Positions 22,049-24,313 of a DNA stretch of 24,313 nt are shown here, piece after piece. Origin of the DNA: JBOHBN01 sp050698355 (lineage in GTDB: Bacteria > Actinomycetota > Actinomycetes > Streptosporangiales > WHST01); the NCBI GenBank assembly GCA_050698355.1, contig JBOHBN010000380.1:1-24313 (forward strand), read 5' to 3'. The translations under genes were made by a program, and so were the position numbers. The notes below the pieces were generated by a model that had not been told where the DNA came from, did no database searches, and saw only the letters and a list, made by a program, of their open reading frames with translations. Within the stretch, counting starts at the first letter, position 1. Each line of letters starts with the position of its first letter.

Positions 22049-22642
22049 TCAGCAAGGGCTAACAACGAGGTACCTCTCGTCATCGATCGGCCGTCCCCAG
22101 AATAGTTGATCGTCGAGCGGCAGCAGGCTGGTTTCCTGCCGGTGCCGCCGGACGATGCCCTCGCACTCCGCGGCGCGGATACCCGCCCCCGTGGACCAAT
22201 AGCCCTCGACGAGCACGAGGACACCCTGCGGTCGCAGCAGCCGCGTCCAAGAAGCGAGCGCCGCATCGGCATCCGGCAACGCCCACAGGACGTGGCGCGC
22301 CAGGAGCACGTCGAACGAACCGGGCTCGTACGGTGGCCTGGAGGCATCGGCCTGCTTGAACGACGCGGTCACCCCGGCGGCCGCCGCCTTGGCCCCCGCC
22401 GCGCTCACCATCCGGCTCGACAGGTCAACACCCGATACCGCGTACCCGCCCTCGGCCAGCAGCACCGAGAGCGTCCCCGTTCCGCAGCCCAGGTCGAGCA
22501 CCGTCGCCGGCGACTCGGGCAGCACGGAGCCGAGCAGCTCGGCCCACGCCCTGCGCACAGCGGGATCGCGCAGACCGTGGTCGGCCTCGTCGTCGAAAGT
22601 CGCTGCCTGCCCGTCCCAGTACGCCGCCGTACTCTCGCTCAC
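22049..22642 (-). CDS. Class I SAM-dependent methyltransferase (UbiE/type 11-like)
   Basis: Encodes 197 residues from the GTG at 22642, chosen for GAGGTGAGGA upstream and the normal family start (STAAYWDGQAATFDDEADHGL). An in-frame ATG at 22693 would begin inside the family-2 repeat and is unlikely. Motif I is VLDLGCGTGTLSVLLAEGG (48-66), motif II VSGVDLSSRMVS, and the post-motif FDVLLARHVLWALPD (a type 11 signature). It is a soluble enzyme. Proteins of this branch methylate small molecules, quinones or sterol-like compounds; nothing here shows the substrate. It is immediately upstream of the TPMT-like gene. The C-terminus ends DDERYLVVSPC. Confidence 0.9.
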   Translation of the reverse strand: MSESTAAYWDGQAATFDDEADHGLRDPAVRRAWAELLGSVLPESPATVLDLGCGTGTLSVLLAEGGYAVSGVDLSSRMVSAAGAKAAAAGVTASFKQADASRPPYEPGSFDVLLARHVLWALPDADAALASWTRLLRPQGVLVLVEGYWSTGAGIRAAECEGIVRRHRQETSLLPLDDQLFWGRPIDDERYLVVSPC

Positions 22643-22687
22643 ATTCCTCACCTCGCCCCTCCCCCTCGCCCTTACCCTGTCCGAAAT

Positions 22688-22755
22688 GATCACGGTATGT
22701 AACTGATTTCCTCCTTCTCATGACCTGCAGGCCGTAGGAAGCAGGTACTCATCGT
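22688..22755. repeat. Dispersed repeat, family 2, copy B (partly decayed)
   Basis: Begins with the same 14 bases as copy A (GATCACGGTATGTA) and keeps the same distance of 49 bases from GATC to GGAAGCAGG. About 44 of the first 59 positions match copy A. The inner arms CCTCCTTCT and GGAAGCAGG still pair at seven of nine positions, but the outer 3' arm is reduced to TCATCGTG. It lies between the methyltransferase gene and the VOC gene. Confidence 0.75.
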
Positions 22756-22775
22756 GGGAAGTCGGCTGTACCCGG

Positions 22776-23135
22776 TCAGGTCGACTCGACCGGTTCGAGG
22801 AACTCGAGCCGGTTCCCGTACGGGTCCTCGCTGTAGAAGCGGCGCATGCCCGGGAAGTCGTCGTCGAACCGCACCGGGTACCCGGCGTCGGAGAGGCGCC
22901 CGGCCCACGCATCCAGGTCACGCACCTGCATGCCCGGGTGCGCCTTGCGCGCCGGCCGGAAGTCCTGCTCGACGCCGAGGTGCAGCTCGATGCCGTATCC
23001 CCGAAACCAGCAGCCACCGCGCGACTGCAGGGCCGGAGGCTTGGCCACCTCGTCCAACCCGAGCACGCCACCGTAGAAGCCACGCAGGGCCTCCTCGCTG
23101 CCAGGCGGGCAGGCAAGCTGGACGTGGTGCAGCAT
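22776..23135 (-). CDS. VOC-family protein (glyoxalase/dioxygenase fold)
   Basis: Encodes 119 residues, the size of one VOC domain with two beta-alpha-beta-beta-beta modules. Landmarks are HHVQLACPPGSEEALRGFYGGVLGL (3-27), the metal-ligand region GIELHLGVEQDF and the end FYSEDPYGNRLEFLEPVE, where Glu in LEFLEP is the usual ligand and His3 or His4 another. VOC proteins are metal enzymes (lyases, dioxygenases, fosfomycin-type resistance proteins) or binding proteins. The function cannot be chosen. The start is ten bases from the stop of the MetE-like gene, so the two are co-transcribed. Confidence 0.9.
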   Translation of the reverse strand: MLHHVQLACPPGSEEALRGFYGGVLGLDEVAKPPALQSRGGCWFRGYGIELHLGVEQDFRPARKAHPGMQVRDLDAWAGRLSDAGYPVRFDDDFPGMRRFYSEDPYGNRLEFLEPVEST

Positions 23136-23145
23136 CTATGCTCGC

Positions 23146-24243
23146 TCAGCCCCAGATCCGTTGCGCGGTGGTGACGACGAGCTCCAGCTTGCGTCGCTGG
23201 TCGTCCCAGGTGAGTGCGTTGCCCTCGGCGACCGACGCGAAGCCGCACTGCGGGCTGAGGGCGAGGTTGTCGGCAGCAACGTATCGCGACGCCTCCTCGA
23301 CCCGGCGCATCAAATCGTCGGGGTCCTCGAGCACCGGTGTCTTCGTGCTGACGAGACCCAACACGACGGTGGCATCCGACGGGACGTGCGCGAGTGGCTG
23401 GAAACCACCCGCCCGCTCCGTGTCGTACTCGAGCAGCCAGCGATCGACGGGTACGCGCGAGAAGACCTCGGGGGCGATCCGGTCGTAGCCACCGCTGGCC
23501 AGCCACCTGTTGCGGCTGTTACCGCGGCACATGTGCATCGCGAGCGCCACGCCTTCGCGCCGCAGCCCACGCAGGCAGGTCTCCTCGGCGCGCAGGCACG
23601 CCGCGATGAACTCGTCCGGGTCGGTGCCCGTCGCGGCGAGTCGGTCACGCTGCTCGTCGTCGAGCAGCGTGGTGAAACCGACCGAATCGAGCTGGATGTA
23701 CGTCACCCCCTCGGCCAGCAACGCCTCGATCTCGCTGCGGATGATCTGGGCGAGATCGTCCAGCATGTCCGTACGGTCAGGATACGCGCCGTCGCTGACG
23801 CCGCGCTGCCAACTCGATATCGGGAAATAGGAAAGGTCCGGCACCGTCGCCTTGAACGCGCCGGGCGCGTGCTGTGCGAGGAACGCCACCTCGATTGCGG
23901 TCAGCCGTTGCCGCTTGCGGAGCTTCGCGTCGACCACCTTGGATGTGCTCTGCTTGTTGGCTTGCGTGTCGTCGCCGTGCCAGAGCATGTCGCTGTGGCC
24001 CTCGACGAAGCCGTCGACGGCGACGGCGAGTTCGCTCAGGAACGACCGCCTGCGGTACTCGCCGTCGGAGTACACCTCGACGCCGCATTGCCGTTGCATG
24101 TCCAGCGCTTCGAGGATCGCGCTGTCCTCGGCGCTCCGCAGCTCCTCAAGCCCGGTCCGGCCCTCGGCGAACGCGGCGCGCGCGGCGAGCAACGACTCGG
24201 GCCGCAGCAGGCTACCGACGTGGTCGGCACGGACGTCAGGCAT
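23146..24243 (-). CDS. MetE C-terminal-like cobalamin-independent methyltransferase
   Basis: Encodes 365 residues from the ATG at 24243 (GGAG five bases before). A GTG at 24258 would add five residues with a weak ribosome site. The protein is a single TIM barrel with the zinc site of methionine synthase MetE: His237, Cys239 (MHMCRGN), Glu272 (LLEYDTER) and Cys333 (SPQCGFAS). The start RADHVGSLLRP and YSDGEYRRRSF are typical of the YxjG-like subfamily. It is about half the length of MetE because the N-terminal barrel is absent. Such proteins transfer methyl or alkyl groups through a zinc-activated thiol. They may make methionine from an alternative donor or act on thioethers and coenzyme M-like substrates. 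Which reaction occurs here is unknown. Confidence 0.9.
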   Translation of the reverse strand: MPDVRADHVGSLLRPESLLAARAAFAEGRTGLEELRSAEDSAILEALDMQRQCGVEVYSDGEYRRRSFLSELAVAVDGFVEGHSDMLWHGDDTQANKQSTSKVVDAKLRKRQRLTAIEVAFLAQHAPGAFKATVPDLSYFPISSWQRGVSDGAYPDRTDMLDDLAQIIRSEIEALLAEGVTYIQLDSVGFTTLLDDEQRDRLAATGTDPDEFIAACLRAEETCLRGLRREGVALAMHMCRGNSRNRWLASGGYDRIAPEVFSRVPVDRWLLEYDTERAGGFQPLAHVPSDATVVLGLVSTKTPVLEDPDDLMRRVEEASRYVAADNLALSPQCGFASVAEGNALTWDDQRRKLELVVTTAQRIWG

Positions 24244-24313
24244 CTGCGCTCCGTTCACGGGCTCGATGGCAGCGCGCGAACCTCATGGTACCGCCGCTAC
24301 AGAGCCGAGTTGT

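Noticed and set aside
22643..22693. Longer start for the methyltransferase at 22693.
   Set aside because: It would begin within the family-2 repeat, adds an Arg-rich stretch not seen in the family, and lacks a ribosome site; the GTG at 22642 has one.
24244..24313. Right edge of the window examined for a promoter or a further gene.
   Set aside because: Apart from the ribosome site of the MetE-like gene, no clear -35/-10 pair or coding start could be supported in the remaining bases.

Overview
The window is about 24.3 kb of high-GC DNA (roughly 70%) with dense gene packing, GTG and TTG starts, GTGA and TAGTG gene junctions, and many proteins of actinobacterial type (GuaB1-type IMPDH-like protein, GH15 trehalase/glucoamylase-like enzyme, small Arg-rich HTH protein, IclR regulator). 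I infer an actinomycete (Actinomycetota) chromosome. I cannot name the genus. No rRNA, tRNA, CRISPR array, transposase or phage gene was seen, and no gene-free stretch exceeds about 170 bases.

Layout. 1-2.9 kb: the 3' part of fdhD, a small membrane protein of unknown function convergent with it, and a GH15 glycosidase. 2.9-7.1 kb (minus strand): a VapBC toxin-antitoxin pair, an S66 LD-carboxypeptidase overlapping a sirtuin by one base, a cut-short membrane-protein gene beside a palindromic repeat, and guaB1. 7.1-10.9 kb: a candidate organosulfate module made of an MFS permease, an IclR regulator and a cytoplasmic sulfatase. 10.9-14.3 kb (minus): two secreted phosphoesterases in one operon, with a candidate PhoP box upstream. 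14.4-17.7 kb: a second MFS permease and a full-length ABC exporter half-transporter, convergent. 17.8-24.3 kb (minus): a small HTH protein, an aldo/keto reductase, an OsmC-type peroxidase, an ABC-F protein, two SAM methyltransferases, a VOC protein and a MetE-like methyltransferase.

How genes may work together. The MFS-IclR-sulfatase set looks like uptake plus intracellular desulfation under local control. The phosphoesterase pair looks like extracellular phosphate scavenging under phosphate control, and both mature proteins appear to begin with a His-rich segment. The ABC-F gene lies downstream of two methyltransferase genes and may have a short leader ORF, which suggests an inducible ribosome-protection or detoxification role.

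The most unusual content is non-coding. Two different families of dispersed, palindromic, structure-forming repeats are each present twice. Family 1 is exactly 68 nt in both copies, about 84% identical, and both copies sit between convergent genes. Family 2 is an 87-nt long hairpin with a partly decayed second copy. No known name could be assigned to either from sequence alone.
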